A stretch of 64,000 bases of DNA, taken from positions 3,472,001 to 3,536,000 of the forward strand of contig NZ_CP084703.1 in the NCBI RefSeq assembly GCF_020519665.1. Direction: 5' to 3'. This DNA is from Bacillus shivajii (lineage in GTDB: Bacteria > Bacillota > Bacilli > Bacillales > Salisediminibacteriaceae). Below are positions 28,057-36,258 of the stretch, one piece after another; position 1 is the stretch's first letter, and the number at the start of each line of letters is the position of its first letter. Position numbers and translations under genes: made by a program. The notes beneath the pieces are model-generated. The model did not search any database and had not been told where the DNA came from. It was given only the letters and a program-made list of their open reading frames with translations.

Positions 28057-28593
28057 TTATAATAAAAGAATACCCATAATCCCTGATGCAATAATTAAGA
28101 GAACTGGGTGTAATTTATATTTAATAAGACCTGTTAATGTCACAATAAAAATTGCGATTGTCATGAAATTCGCAAATGAAAAACTTAAGGCTAACAAATT
28201 GTTTGCTAATGCAAACTTGATCGCCGCGTAACAAATTAACCCTAATACGACTGGCCTTAAACCATAAAATACAGCATTTAGAGCATTCCCATTTTTCACT
28301 TTTAAAATAAGAGAAGACAATAATAAAATGATCATTAATGAAGGCAATGTCATTGCAATACTAGCTGTTATTGCTCCAGTAACCCCGCCAACGTGATATC
28401 CGACAACTGTTGCACTATTTGTCGCAATTGGCCCAGGGGACATACCAGCAACGGCAATGATATCGGTAAACTCTTGGGTTGAAAACCACCCTTTATTTGT
28501 TACTTCTGTTTCTATGATCGGAAGCATTGCGTAACCGCCACCGAAAGAAACGGCACCAATTTTAAAAAACATCATAAATAACTCAAAATACAT
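28057..28593 (-). CDS. Half-size CHR (chromate-type) transporter, subunit 1
   Basis: The 178-residue membrane protein of the CHR family, short-chain type, has the signatures FFKIGAVSFGGGYAMLPIIETEV at the N-terminus and GMSPGPIATNSATVVGY near residue 50. Short CHR proteins work as pairs of two different subunits, and the partner is encoded 18 bases upstream. The family is known for chromate efflux, and chromate is a structural analogue of sulfate. Being in one operon with a formylglycine-generating enzyme suggests export of sulfate released by the sulfatase; this is inference. Confidence 0.88.
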   Translation of the reverse strand: MYFELFMMFFKIGAVSFGGGYAMLPIIETEVTNKGWFSTQEFTDIIAVAGMSPGPIATNSATVVGYHVGGVTGAITASIAMTLPSLMIILLLSSLILKVKNGNALNAVFYGLRPVVLGLICYAAIKFALANNLLALSFSFANFMTIAIFIVTLTGLIKYKLHPVLLIIASGIMGILLL

Positions 28594-28611
28594 AAGCGTC
28601 CCTCATTATCT

Positions 28612-29154
28612 TTACTTTTTTCCTAGTTTCAAATATCCGATCACCCCACCAATAATGATAAAGATAATTGGATGTAACCCCGAAAATAAAAGCAATAATA
28701 AAATAGCTGCAAACAGAGCAACTGTAAACGAATCGATCAATGCTGTTTTTGATATTTTCACGCCCGCATAAACAATTAAAGCAACAATCGCTGGCCGAAC
28801 CCCCTCAAAGAATAGCTCCATAAATTGATGATCTCTAAAAGAAAAATACAATAAACTTAACATTAAAACAGTACCAAAAGTCGGGATTAACACGCCAAGC
28901 AAAGCGGTAATCGCTCCGGCTATACCTCTAATCCTATGGCCGATAAACGTCGCAGAATTAATCGCAATTGCCCCAGGGACTGATTCAGCCATCGCAAAAA
29001 CATCAGAAACATCATTTATATTAAGCCACTTCTTCTTCTCGACAACTTCCCGCTCGATCATCGGAATCATCGCATAACCCCCACCAAATGTCGCTGGACC
29101 AATTCGTAAAAACACGAAAAAAAGATCCTTAAGTGTACATTTCTGTTTCGCCAA
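28612..29154 (-). CDS. Half-size CHR (chromate-type) transporter, subunit 2
   Basis: The 180-residue partner of the preceding protein has the same signatures, FLRIGPATFGGGYAMIPMIEREV and ESVPGAIAINSATFIGHR, and the same predicted topology of about five to six helices. It is the first gene of the three-gene unit ending in the formylglycine-generating enzyme. A 27-base inverted repeat lies 41 bases upstream of its start. Confidence 0.88.
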   Translation of the reverse strand: MAKQKCTLKDLFFVFLRIGPATFGGGYAMIPMIEREVVEKKKWLNINDVSDVFAMAESVPGAIAINSATFIGHRIRGIAGAITALLGVLIPTFGTVLMLSLLYFSFRDHQFMELFFEGVRPAIVALIVYAGVKISKTALIDSFTVALFAAILLLLLFSGLHPIIFIIIGGVIGYLKLGKK

Positions 29155-29195
29155 TCCTCATCCCTCATTCACTCTCATTTCACATAAGTTTACCA

Positions 29196-29222
29196 CACTT
29201 TAACCCATTTTGGTTAAAAGTG
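29196..29222. promoter_or_regulatory. Inverted repeat before the CHR-FGE operon
   Basis: CACTTTAACC (29196-29205) faces GGTTAAAAGTG (29212-29222) with one bulged base. It lies just upstream of the first CHR gene and could be an operator. It does not resemble the TGAAAASSTTTTCA sites. Confidence 0.4.
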
Positions 29223-29304
29223 TTTTGATCTCCTTGTTGTAAATATGATTTTCTGATCTTAATCTCTGCCGAAAGCAAATAACGCACTAGTTGAGTTGAA
29301 GCAG

Positions 29305-29455
29305 GATAAAGAAAGCTCAGTGAAAGAACAAAAGCGCATGCGCCTTGTACACGAGCGACAAGCGCTGGAGGCCCGGCATGAAGAAGTCGTTCAAGACTTC
29401 AAATGACGGGGCGAAGCGACCTCGAGCGAGTAGGCGCTGGAGCTAGACGTAACAA
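29305..29455. repeat. GC-rich dispersed repeat (AAGCGCTGGAG family)
   Basis: The stretch GCGCATGCGCCTTG...GCGACAAGCGCTGGAG...GTAGGCGCTGGAGCTAGAC stands out in base composition from its AT-rich surroundings. From memory, such sequences are frequent between genes in many Bacillus genomes. It has no coding signal. Confidence 0.65.
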
Positions 29456-29511
29456 CTAAATAAAAACTTATCCACAAGGCCAAAATCTATAGTTTCCTAA
29501 ACAATAAAAAA

Positions 29512-29552
29512 AACGACACAACTACTCGTTTAAACGAGCAACCGCACCGTAT
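29512..29552 (-). terminator. Hairpin terminator of the palindrome family, copy 3
   Basis: The perfect palindrome CTCGTTTAAACGAG (29525-29538) has outer arms that pair loosely and an A-run (T-run on the minus strand) at 29506-29513. It lies downstream of the maturase gene, about 320 bases beyond its stop. Confidence 0.5.
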
Positions 29553-29872
29553 CTACTTTAAGACTTTCTTTTTTATTCATTTATTGTATAACTAATTTAC
29601 CAAACAACAATGAATGTTTCTTTTTGCGAAATTCCCCCAGAGGAGCCCCCCACTACCTTTCGAAACCCTTTATTAAAATAGTTATCGTTGGAATAAGCTA
29701 CAGTTAAGGGTGATACTTTTACCGCTTGTTATATTCTTGTATTTCACATCTTTTCATATTGAAGAAATGACTTTTGAAAACTTTAAATGGTCAACAATGA
29801 TAAAATGGTGTATGAAATCATTAATTTCACACACCAATGCAAAGATTATTTAAAAATAAATGATATTTCATG

Positions 29873-31111
29873 TTATTGTCCGCAACACTTTTTGAATTTT
29901 AACTTACTTCCGCACAAGCAAATATCATTTCTGTTGGGGAATTTTCCACTCTTCTCTTTATATTCATCTAGCCACTTTCTCTTTAAGTTACGTGCAACAA
30001 TTTCCATCCTTTCATGGGCATAACTATAAATTTTTTTATAACTCTCACAAAAGTAATCAACATCGCTTTCCTGTACTATTAAACTCCCATTGCGATTTCT
30101 CGGACAACCTCCATAACACAAATGTAGGAAATCACATTTCTTACATTCACCAGGAAGAGATGCTTTGTTTTTAAGAAAGTGATCATATGTTTTATTATCC
30201 AATATGTCAAGAAAGCGGTCTTCTTTAATATTACCTAACCGAAAATCTTCATGTAGAAAAAAATCACAAGGATATGCATCTCCATTCTTTTCAAATACAA
30301 CCATCTTAGGACACTCTTTACGGTGAGTACAAAGCTCTGGCTCTCGATTTAAATAATTTGCTAACAAATTATCAAAGAAACGAATAGAAATCGTCGGATG
30401 ACCATCATTGTACCAAACATCAAATATATTACATAGAAAATCACCGTATTGTTTGGGTGTAATTAAATAATTACCAGGCTTGTCTACTTCATGTGACTGA
30501 AAATCCATACATGGGATGAATTGAATATGTCTAAACCCTTCAAGTTGATAAAAATCCATTAATTCTTTTGACTTTGATACATTCCCCTCATGAATGACCG
30601 TCAGAATATTAAAATCAACATTATTTTCCTTTAAATAATTAATTCCTTTCATTACCGATTCAAAGCTTCCTTTTCCTGAGCCGGTAGTACGTCTAGCATC
30701 GTTAATATGTTTCGGACCATCCAAACTAATACCTACTAAAAAATTGTATTGTTTGAAAAAAGCAGCCCATTCTTTATTTATTAATGTCCCATTCGTTTGA
30801 ATAGAATTAGCTATAATTGTATTCCTTGGAGCGTATTTTGCTTGCAAGTATACAACCCTCTTAAAAAAGTCGAATCCAGCTAATAAAGGTTCCCCCCCTT
30901 GCCAGGCAAAACTAACTGCACCATTGGAAAGAGCCATGTACTCCTGTATAAATTTTTCTAATACATCTTCAGCTATTATATCGTTTTTCTTCGGCTTACC
31001 ATTACAACGACTGTAATAACAATAATCGCAAGCTAGATTACACGATTCAGAAACAGTCTTCCACATAACGCCTATTGAATTGTCACTTCTTGAAAGACTA
31101 CAAGTACTCAA
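29873..31111 (-). CDS. Radical-SAM/SPASM anaerobic sulfatase maturase
   Basis: The 412-residue enzyme starts at TTG with GAGGGGG nine bases upstream. The radical-SAM cluster cysteines are Cys24, Cys28 and Cys31 in SESCNLACDYCYY. FAWQGGEPLL is the glycine-rich SAM segment. The SPASM region carries the auxiliary-cluster cysteines (ELCTHRKECPKM, AYPCDFF, ECKKCDFLHLCYGGCPRN, DYFCES). A C-terminal SEC-C zinc motif, CLCGSKLKFKKCC, is appended. Anaerobic maturases of this type oxidise Cys or Ser to formylglycine without oxygen. The nearby sulfatase makes this role likely; related SPASM enzymes can modify peptides instead. Confidence 0.87.
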   Translation of the reverse strand: MSTCSLSRSDNSIGVMWKTVSESCNLACDYCYYSRCNGKPKKNDIIAEDVLEKFIQEYMALSNGAVSFAWQGGEPLLAGFDFFKRVVYLQAKYAPRNTIIANSIQTNGTLINKEWAAFFKQYNFLVGISLDGPKHINDARRTTGSGKGSFESVMKGINYLKENNVDFNILTVIHEGNVSKSKELMDFYQLEGFRHIQFIPCMDFQSHEVDKPGNYLITPKQYGDFLCNIFDVWYNDGHPTISIRFFDNLLANYLNREPELCTHRKECPKMVVFEKNGDAYPCDFFLHEDFRLGNIKEDRFLDILDNKTYDHFLKNKASLPGECKKCDFLHLCYGGCPRNRNGSLIVQESDVDYFCESYKKIYSYAHERMEIVARNLKRKWLDEYKEKSGKFPNRNDICLCGSKLKFKKCCGQ

Positions 31112-31337
31112 CTAGAAGTTCCCCCTCTCTCCCCAAACCACTTTTCTGATAAAGAGACCTTATTAATTTTCCATAGAATGCCTTATAGACTTTTTCAGGG
31201 TATTCGTTCAAAACATTTTTTTCAATAAAAAAAAGAATATTTAACGAATTCGACACAAATTCTACCTGTATCCATTTGAAAATAAAAAGCCGTGTATTTA
31301 CTGACATTATTCATAAAATCACACCTTCAGAAATAAA

Positions 31338-31384
31338 AACACCTGGCACCATGGGGATTTCTCCACATGTGCCAGGCACCAAAG
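31338..31384 (-). terminator. Terminator of ptsG (CCAGGCACC palindrome family)
   Basis: The minus strand reads GCCTGGCAC-ATGTGGAG, a loop, CCCCATG-GTGCCAGGTG, then TTTTTATTT. It starts only a few bases after the ptsG stop. Confidence 0.85.
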
Positions 31385-31390
31385 TAAACG

Positions 31391-33454
31391 TTATTTTTTC
31401 GCGACTTTTACGCGGTTTGTTTCTCCTGCTTCTGCTGAGCCTTCTTTTTCGATGACGATGTATTCGTCGTCAGCTAAGTTCGTGAAAACAATTGGCGTTA
31501 CTGCAGAAGTCGCTTCGTTTTTGACAACATTTAAATCAACTTCCAGTAATGGCTGTCCCTGTTCAACTGTTTGTCCTTGTTCGATCAGAGCTTCGAAGCC
31601 TTTACCTTTTAAGTTAACTGTATCAATACCAACGTGAATTAAGATTTCTTTTCCGTTATTTGCTTGTAGACCGATCGCATGCTTTGTTGGGAACAAGTTC
31701 ACGATTGTTCCTGCTACAGGAGCTGTCACTGTTAATGTCCCATCAGCTTCTGTTGGATCAATGGCAAATCCGTCACCCATCATCTTTTCAGCAAACATCT
31801 TGTCTGGAACTTCTGTAATTGGTTTCACCGCACCAGCCATAGGAAGTGCAATTTCCATGCTTTCTACAGATGCTTCAGCAGGAGTCGGTGATACAGGCGT
31901 TTCCGGAGTTTCTTCAAGTACCGGAGTTTTTCCTGCAATAATATCTTCAATCTGTGATTTAATTGTTTCAGAACGAGGTCCAAAAATTGCTTGAATATTT
32001 TTATCCACTTGCATAACGCCTGATGCACCAAGTTCTTTCAGTCGGTCTTTTTGTACTTGATCAATATCAGATACAGATACACGTAGACGAGTAATACATG
32101 CATCTAAATGCGTTAAGTTTTCTTTACCTCCAAGTGCTTTAAGCACATTGTAAGGAAGCTCAGTATTTGCTTTCCCTTTATCCGTGTTGCCTTGAACAGC
32201 GTCATCGTTCTTCTCACGACCTGGAGTCATAAGGTTGAACTTCTTAATCATAAATGTAAATAGGAAGTAGTAAATAACCGCAAAGACTAGACCTACAAGA
32301 ATAACGACCCACCATGCTTCTCTACCCGGAACAACTCCAAATAGGAAGAAGTCGATCGCACCACCTGAGAAGGTATAACCCATATTAATGTTCAAGTGAT
32401 AGAGGATAACGAATGACAATCCATCTAAAAATGCGTGAATGACGAACAACAGTGGTGATAAGAACAAGAATGAGAATTCAATTGGCTCTGTAATCCCTGT
32501 TAAGAACGAAGTCAGTGCAGCAGAACCTAATAATCCACCAACAAGCTTTTTGTTTTCAGGACGGGCTTGATGATACATCGCAAGTGCTGCAGCTGGAAGA
32601 CCAAACATCATAATCGGGAATTCCCCAGCCATAAAGTGACCAGCAGTAATCTCTACGCCGTCACGAAGTTGTGCGAAGAAAATATTCATATCTCCGCGTA
32701 CAATGTCTCCAGCAGCATTTGTGTATGCTCCAAATTCAAACCAAAATGGCGCGTGGAAAATATGGTGGAGACCAAAAGGAATTAATAGACGTTTTACAAA
32801 ACCGAAGAAGAATACGGCAACAGTCATCGCTTCTTCCATTAAGAACTCTGAAAAGTTATTCATTCCAGTCTGAATCGGAGGCCAAATAAAGAATAGTGCT
32901 ACCCCGATAAAGAACGCAGAGAATGCTGTAACAATCGGTACGAAACGTTTTCCAGCAAAGAAACCTAAGAATGCCGGAAGTTCAATCGTATAATATCTGT
33001 TATACGCCCATGCAGCAAGCGCACCCACAATAATTCCACCAAAAACACCTGTTTGAAGTGTTGGAATACCTAGTACGAGGGCATAAGCTGGATCTTCACC
33101 TGCTACAACTTGTTCAAGCGTAAGGCCACCCATTACCCCCATCGTTACGTTCATAACTAAGTAACCGACAAGTGCAGCTAATGCTGCAACACCTGCACCA
33201 TTCGTTAAACCAACGGCAACTCCAAGAGCAAAAATAAGTGCTAAATTGTCAAAAATAATTCCGCCAGCAGATTCCATCATTGTTGCTAAACTAGTGAAAA
33301 AGTCATTTTCCAAAAACGGCATGAGGTTAATCATGTTATCATTTCTCATCGCGTTACCGAAAGCTAGCAATAGACCTGCAGCCGGCAAGATCGCAACGGG
33401 CAGCATGAGTGATTTCCCAATACGCTGCAGTTGTCCAAAAAGTCTTTTAAACAT
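31391..33454 (-). CDS. ptsG: PTS glucose-specific EIICBA permease
   Basis: Imports and phosphorylates glucose. The 687-residue protein starts at MFKRLFGQLQRIGKSLMLP, with GGAG 9 bases upstream. It contains in order EIIC (about residues 1-415, ten or so membrane helices, with FLTGITEPIEFSFLF), EIIB (about 440-520, phospho-cysteine in THLDACITRLRVSV) and EIIA (about 545-687, phospho-histidine in KEILIHVGIDTVNLKG). A RAT/terminator leader for GlcT lies upstream. Domain order and leader match B. subtilis PtsG. Confidence 0.96.
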   Translation of the reverse strand: MFKRLFGQLQRIGKSLMLPVAILPAAGLLLAFGNAMRNDNMINLMPFLENDFFTSLATMMESAGGIIFDNLALIFALGVAVGLTNGAGVAALAALVGYLVMNVTMGVMGGLTLEQVVAGEDPAYALVLGIPTLQTGVFGGIIVGALAAWAYNRYYTIELPAFLGFFAGKRFVPIVTAFSAFFIGVALFFIWPPIQTGMNNFSEFLMEEAMTVAVFFFGFVKRLLIPFGLHHIFHAPFWFEFGAYTNAAGDIVRGDMNIFFAQLRDGVEITAGHFMAGEFPIMMFGLPAAALAMYHQARPENKKLVGGLLGSAALTSFLTGITEPIEFSFLFLSPLLFVIHAFLDGLSFVILYHLNINMGYTFSGGAIDFFLFGVVPGREAWWVVILVGLVFAVIYYFLFTFMIKKFNLMTPGREKNDDAVQGNTDKGKANTELPYNVLKALGGKENLTHLDACITRLRVSVSDIDQVQKDRLKELGASGVMQVDKNIQAIFGPRSETIKSQIEDIIAGKTPVLEETPETPVSPTPAEASVESMEIALPMAGAVKPITEVPDKMFAEKMMGDGFAIDPTEADGTLTVTAPVAGTIVNLFPTKHAIGLQANNGKEILIHVGIDTVNLKGKGFEALIEQGQTVEQGQPLLEVDLNVVKNEATSAVTPIVFTNLADDEYIVIEKEGSAEAGETNRVKVAKK

Positions 33455-33524
33455 GTGACACAACTCCTTTTTTAAGATTTTTTATAAGTTACGGATCATT
33501 GAAAGACAAAAATCATGACAACAA

Positions 33525-33654
33525 AAAAGGCATGAGAGAAAAAGTAATATAGCATACAGAAGACAAGGGAGATTAACGAATAAAAAGTTAAATTCCCTTT
33601 GAAATCCACACACTATACAACCTTTTCGCTCATGCCTGCATAACCAGTAACACG
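33525..33654 (-). promoter_or_regulatory. RAT antiterminator and overlapping terminator of ptsG
   Basis: On the minus strand CGTGTTACTGGTTATGCAGG (33654-33635), continuing CATGAGCG, is almost the B. subtilis ptsG ribonucleic antiterminator. Its 3' half GGCATGAG(C)GAAAAGG can instead pair with CTTTTTCTCTCATGCC (33544-33529), followed by TTTTTTG. This makes a terminator with a loop of about 70 bases. GlcT binding to the RAT would block the terminator when glucose is present. Confidence 0.92.
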
Positions 33655-33730
33655 GAAAAAATGTATGTTGGTGTTTTATTTATATTTTTAGCCGGTAGCT
33701 TATTTCTGAAAAGGTCCAGTTTTTAAATGG

Positions 33731-34561
33731 TTACCTTTTCATTAGTCTTTGTAAGTGAAGCGTCAGATAAACAGCTTCAGCATCTGGGACCGGCTTTTTT
33801 AATTTTTGTTGCATGACTTTCATCAATTTCCAAGACAAATTGTAGCACACAGGATATTGTTCTTGCAAGACACTTTTTAATGTTTCCTGTTCTTCCATAT
33901 AATTCCCGGTCTGCACACGTTCAATCGTATGGTGGATATGACGGACAAGGCGAAGGTAATTCATATCCTTTTTATCGACCGTGATGTTTAGGTTTTCTTC
34001 AATCACTTGAACCAACTCTGAGACAAGTTGTGTATCTTTATTAATCTCTGCTAGGGCGCGGTTTGTGAGTGCACTGTGTATGTGGAGCGCAATAAACCCT
34101 GTTTCCCCTTCCGGAATCGTAATGTTTAGTCTGTCACTGAGAGTTTCAACAATTTCTTCCGCCATCGCGTATTCCTTTGGATAAGCAAGCTCCGTTTCTC
34201 TACGGAATGGATTTTTCACACCGAGACCTTCTCTGATCCGTTTGATGGCAAAGAATAAATGGTCCGTTAAGCCGACATGAATATGCTCATTCAACTGGAC
34301 GCCAAACCGTTCTTCGATTCCAGTGATCATGTCATTCATCATTTCAATAAATGACTCATCTACGTATTCAAGTAGCTTCAAATATTGCTTTTGTTCCTCT
34401 GTATTCTTAAGAACAAAAAACTTCTCCGCACGCTCTCCGGCAACGATATCGCCTTCCCTTTTGCCAAAGCCAAGTCCTTTGCCGATCAAAATAATTTCTT
34501 CATATTCTGGATGTTCAGCAATAATAACATTGTTATTTAAAGCTTTCTTTACGTGAATCAT
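33731..34561 (-). CDS. glcT: Transcriptional antiterminator of the BglG family, GlcT
   Basis: The 276-residue RNA-binding antiterminator has an N-terminal co-antiterminator domain (VKKALNNNVIIAEHPEYEEIILIGKGLGFGKREGD, residues 4-40) and two PTS regulation domains with conserved histidines: ERFGVQLNEHIHVGLTDHL and FIALHIHSALTNR in PRD1, RLVRHIHHTIERV and AVYLTLHLQRL in PRD2. It lies directly upstream of its target ptsG leader. EIIB of PtsG should phosphorylate PRD1 and inactivate it when glucose is absent. Confidence 0.95.
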   Translation of the reverse strand: MIHVKKALNNNVIIAEHPEYEEIILIGKGLGFGKREGDIVAGERAEKFFVLKNTEEQKQYLKLLEYVDESFIEMMNDMITGIEERFGVQLNEHIHVGLTDHLFFAIKRIREGLGVKNPFRRETELAYPKEYAMAEEIVETLSDRLNITIPEGETGFIALHIHSALTNRALAEINKDTQLVSELVQVIEENLNITVDKKDMNYLRLVRHIHHTIERVQTGNYMEEQETLKSVLQEQYPVCYNLSWKLMKVMQQKLKKPVPDAEAVYLTLHLQRLMKR

Positions 34562-34745
34562 AGTTAATTAATGCTCCTTCGTTTCTAATCCGTGCTTTGC
34601 AACTAAGGCTGGGACGGTGATCATTTATGTTCATTTCATTAGGATACCTTTTTTTATTCCAGAGATAAAGCCCTTACATTTTTTGTACCGTTAGTATGGG
34701 GGAATTATTTGTACTAATTAAGTTAATCTAAATTGGTAAACAACG

Positions 34746-34779
34746 AAAAAGGTGTAGCGAAGCTGCCTTTACTACACCC
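34746..34779 (-). terminator. Terminator of the ccm operon
   Basis: The minus strand reads GGTGTAGTAAAGGCAGC, a loop, CTACACC, then TTTTTCG. It lies 40-70 bases past the thioredoxin-like gene stop. Confidence 0.8.
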
Positions 34780-34819
34780 TGATAATTAATAAAGTTTTAA
34801 ATAAAGCTACAGTTTATCA

Positions 34820-35341
34820 TTACCTTGAATCCATGATATCCGTAGTCGTTTTAGCTAATAAATCACGTGTGACCGAACCGATAAAGTGCTCTTGAATAAC
34901 CCCATCTGGGTCAATGATAATTGTTTCCGGCTGGCCAACTACTCCGAAACTTTTCGCAACGTTATTATTACCATCAAATAAATAAGGATATGCATTAAAA
35001 CCTGTCTCCTCAATAAATCCATTCACTTGCCTCGGTGTATCTGAACGAACAATATAGAGAAGCTCTATATCATCTTTAAAGTCCATGTAAAATTGATTGA
35101 CTTCTGGAGCTTGAGCAACACAAGCTTGGCACCATGTCGAAAAAAATGTTATAACTACAAAATCTCCTTCATAGTCCGATAATCGGTGCACTTCTCCCTC
35201 TAAGTCCTCCAACTCAAAATCATCAGCTTGATCTCCTATACTCATGCTATTTGTTTGAGCTTGAATACCCATTACAAATGTAACGAGCATCCCAACGACA
35301 AAAACGAAAACAATCCCCTGCATGACTCTTCGTTTTTCCAC
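34820..35341 (-). CDS. Membrane-anchored thiol-disulfide oxidoreductase (CcmG/ResA type)
   Basis: The 173-residue protein has an N-terminal membrane anchor (about residues 8-26) and a TlpA/ResA-like thioredoxin domain outside the membrane. The redox motif CQAC sits in FFSTWCQACVAQAPEVN, and the cis-proline region is VVGQPETIIIDPDG. In cytochrome c maturation such proteins reduce the CXXCH cysteines of apocytochrome before heme attachment. As the last gene of the ccm operon it fills the CcmG place; by sequence it is close to Gram-positive ResA, so either name fits. Confidence 0.88.
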   Translation of the reverse strand: MEKRRVMQGIVFVFVVGMLVTFVMGIQAQTNSMSIGDQADDFELEDLEGEVHRLSDYEGDFVVITFFSTWCQACVAQAPEVNQFYMDFKDDIELLYIVRSDTPRQVNGFIEETGFNAYPYLFDGNNNVAKSFGVVGQPETIIIDPDGVIQEHFIGSVTRDLLAKTTTDIMDSR

Positions 35342-35383
35342 TCTACTCCCCCTCTCAATTGAGCATGTTGAAAAAATGCCTTT

Positions 35384-35512
35384 CTATCGATCATGTAAAT
35401 CCTTCAAAAATTCTAGTTCCTTTACAACTTGCTTTTGTCTTCTTCCTAATACGAATACATAAGTGATAATTAGCAACCAAATGATCGTATATGCTGCAAA
35501 TAAATATTCCAT
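35384..35512 (-). CDS. ccmD: CcmD-like small membrane protein
   Basis: A 42-residue open frame too short for routine calling: MEYLFAAYTIIWLLIITY, then VFVLGRRQKQVVKELEFLKD and a short tail. One hydrophobic helix (about residues 4-22) is followed by a basic, amphipathic cytoplasmic tail, the exact layout of CcmD, which joins the CcmABC complex and releases holo-CcmE. A GGGG ribosome binding site precedes the ATG at the proper distance. It lies 11 bases after ccmC, the usual CcmD position. Confidence 0.85.
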   Translation of the reverse strand: MEYLFAAYTIIWLLIITYVFVLGRRQKQVVKELEFLKDLHDR

Positions 35513-35523
35513 TTTTATTCCCC

Positions 35524-36255
35524 CTAGCTACTTAATTTTTCATGAGCTTTTATTTTTAACCTTGATGCTTCTAGACGTAATTTTTCAATATATAACCCTT
35601 TTTGTAGAAGGATGAAATATAGTAAAGCCATAGTGAACACACTGAATATAAGAGTAAACAACATACTAGGCTCTAACCCACCTCCCGCTTGGTCAGCACC
35701 ATCCCCCATAACGACTGGATGAAGGTTTGTTTCCCACCACCTTACTGACATATAGACGATGGGAACATTGAGAAATCCAATCACACCAAATACTGAAGCT
35801 AAGCGCCCTTTCTTTTCCCAAGGCATATCAAGACTGCGAATCATAATATATGCAACGTAAATAAATAAAAGAATTAACGTCGTTGTTAAACGCGGTTCCC
35901 ATGTCCACCATGTATTCCATGCCGAACGTCCCCAAATTGGGCCTGTCGTTAAGACAATCACTGTAAAGACAACGCCAATTTCAGCACTTACTCCAGCAAT
36001 CATGTCATACACACGTTTTCGCTTTATTAAATATAAAATGCTGAAAATAAAAACGACAAAGAAAGCAAAGAAAGCATTCCAGGCTGCACCGACATGAAAA
36101 TAAAAGATTTTTTGAACGACTCCCATCGTTCGCTCAACAGGAGTCCATATAAATATAAGGTAAAGCGCGGTAATAACCATTGGAACCGATAAAAATAGTA
36201 ACACTCGATGTAAAAGGCTAGGAGAAAGCTCTTTTCCTAGATTAGAATTCAACAT
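35524..36255 (-). CDS. ccmC: Heme exporter / heme-CcmE ligase CcmC
   Basis: The 243-residue protein of the heme-handling family has six transmembrane helices. The tryptophan-rich signature is WGRSAWNTWWTWEPRLTTT near residues 105-125 (variant of WGxxWxWDxRLT). Conserved histidines flank it, FYFHVGAAW near residue 52 and TNLHPVVMG near 180. CcmC presents heme to the chaperone CcmE on the outer face of the membrane. It lies between ccmB and ccmD. Confidence 0.93.
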   Translation of the reverse strand: MLNSNLGKELSPSLLHRVLLFLSVPMVITALYLIFIWTPVERTMGVVQKIFYFHVGAAWNAFFAFFVVFIFSILYLIKRKRVYDMIAGVSAEIGVVFTVIVLTTGPIWGRSAWNTWWTWEPRLTTTLILLFIYVAYIMIRSLDMPWEKKGRLASVFGVIGFLNVPIVYMSVRWWETNLHPVVMGDGADQAGGGLEPSMLFTLIFSVFTMALLYFILLQKGLYIEKLRLEASRLKIKAHEKLSS

Positions 36256-36258
36256 TAC

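Larger units (their letters stand above)
29223..29872. other. Intergenic region between CHR and maturase operons
   Basis: There is no gene. It contains a GC-rich dispersed repeat (29305-29455) and a hairpin (29512-29552). Nothing else is recognised in the AT-rich remainder. Confidence 0.6.

Noticed and set aside
28057-29154. Simple chromate-resistance genes
   Set aside because: The family fits, but there is no chrB or reductase, and the genes share an operon with a sulfatase-activating enzyme. The chromate role is kept only as an alternative.
31098-31307. 69-residue frame overlapping the start of the radical-SAM maturase
   Set aside because: The nearest purine-rich stretch is about 15 bases from its ATG. 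It overlaps the well-supported TTG start of the maturase and is similar to nothing I know. It could be a leader peptide, but support is too weak.
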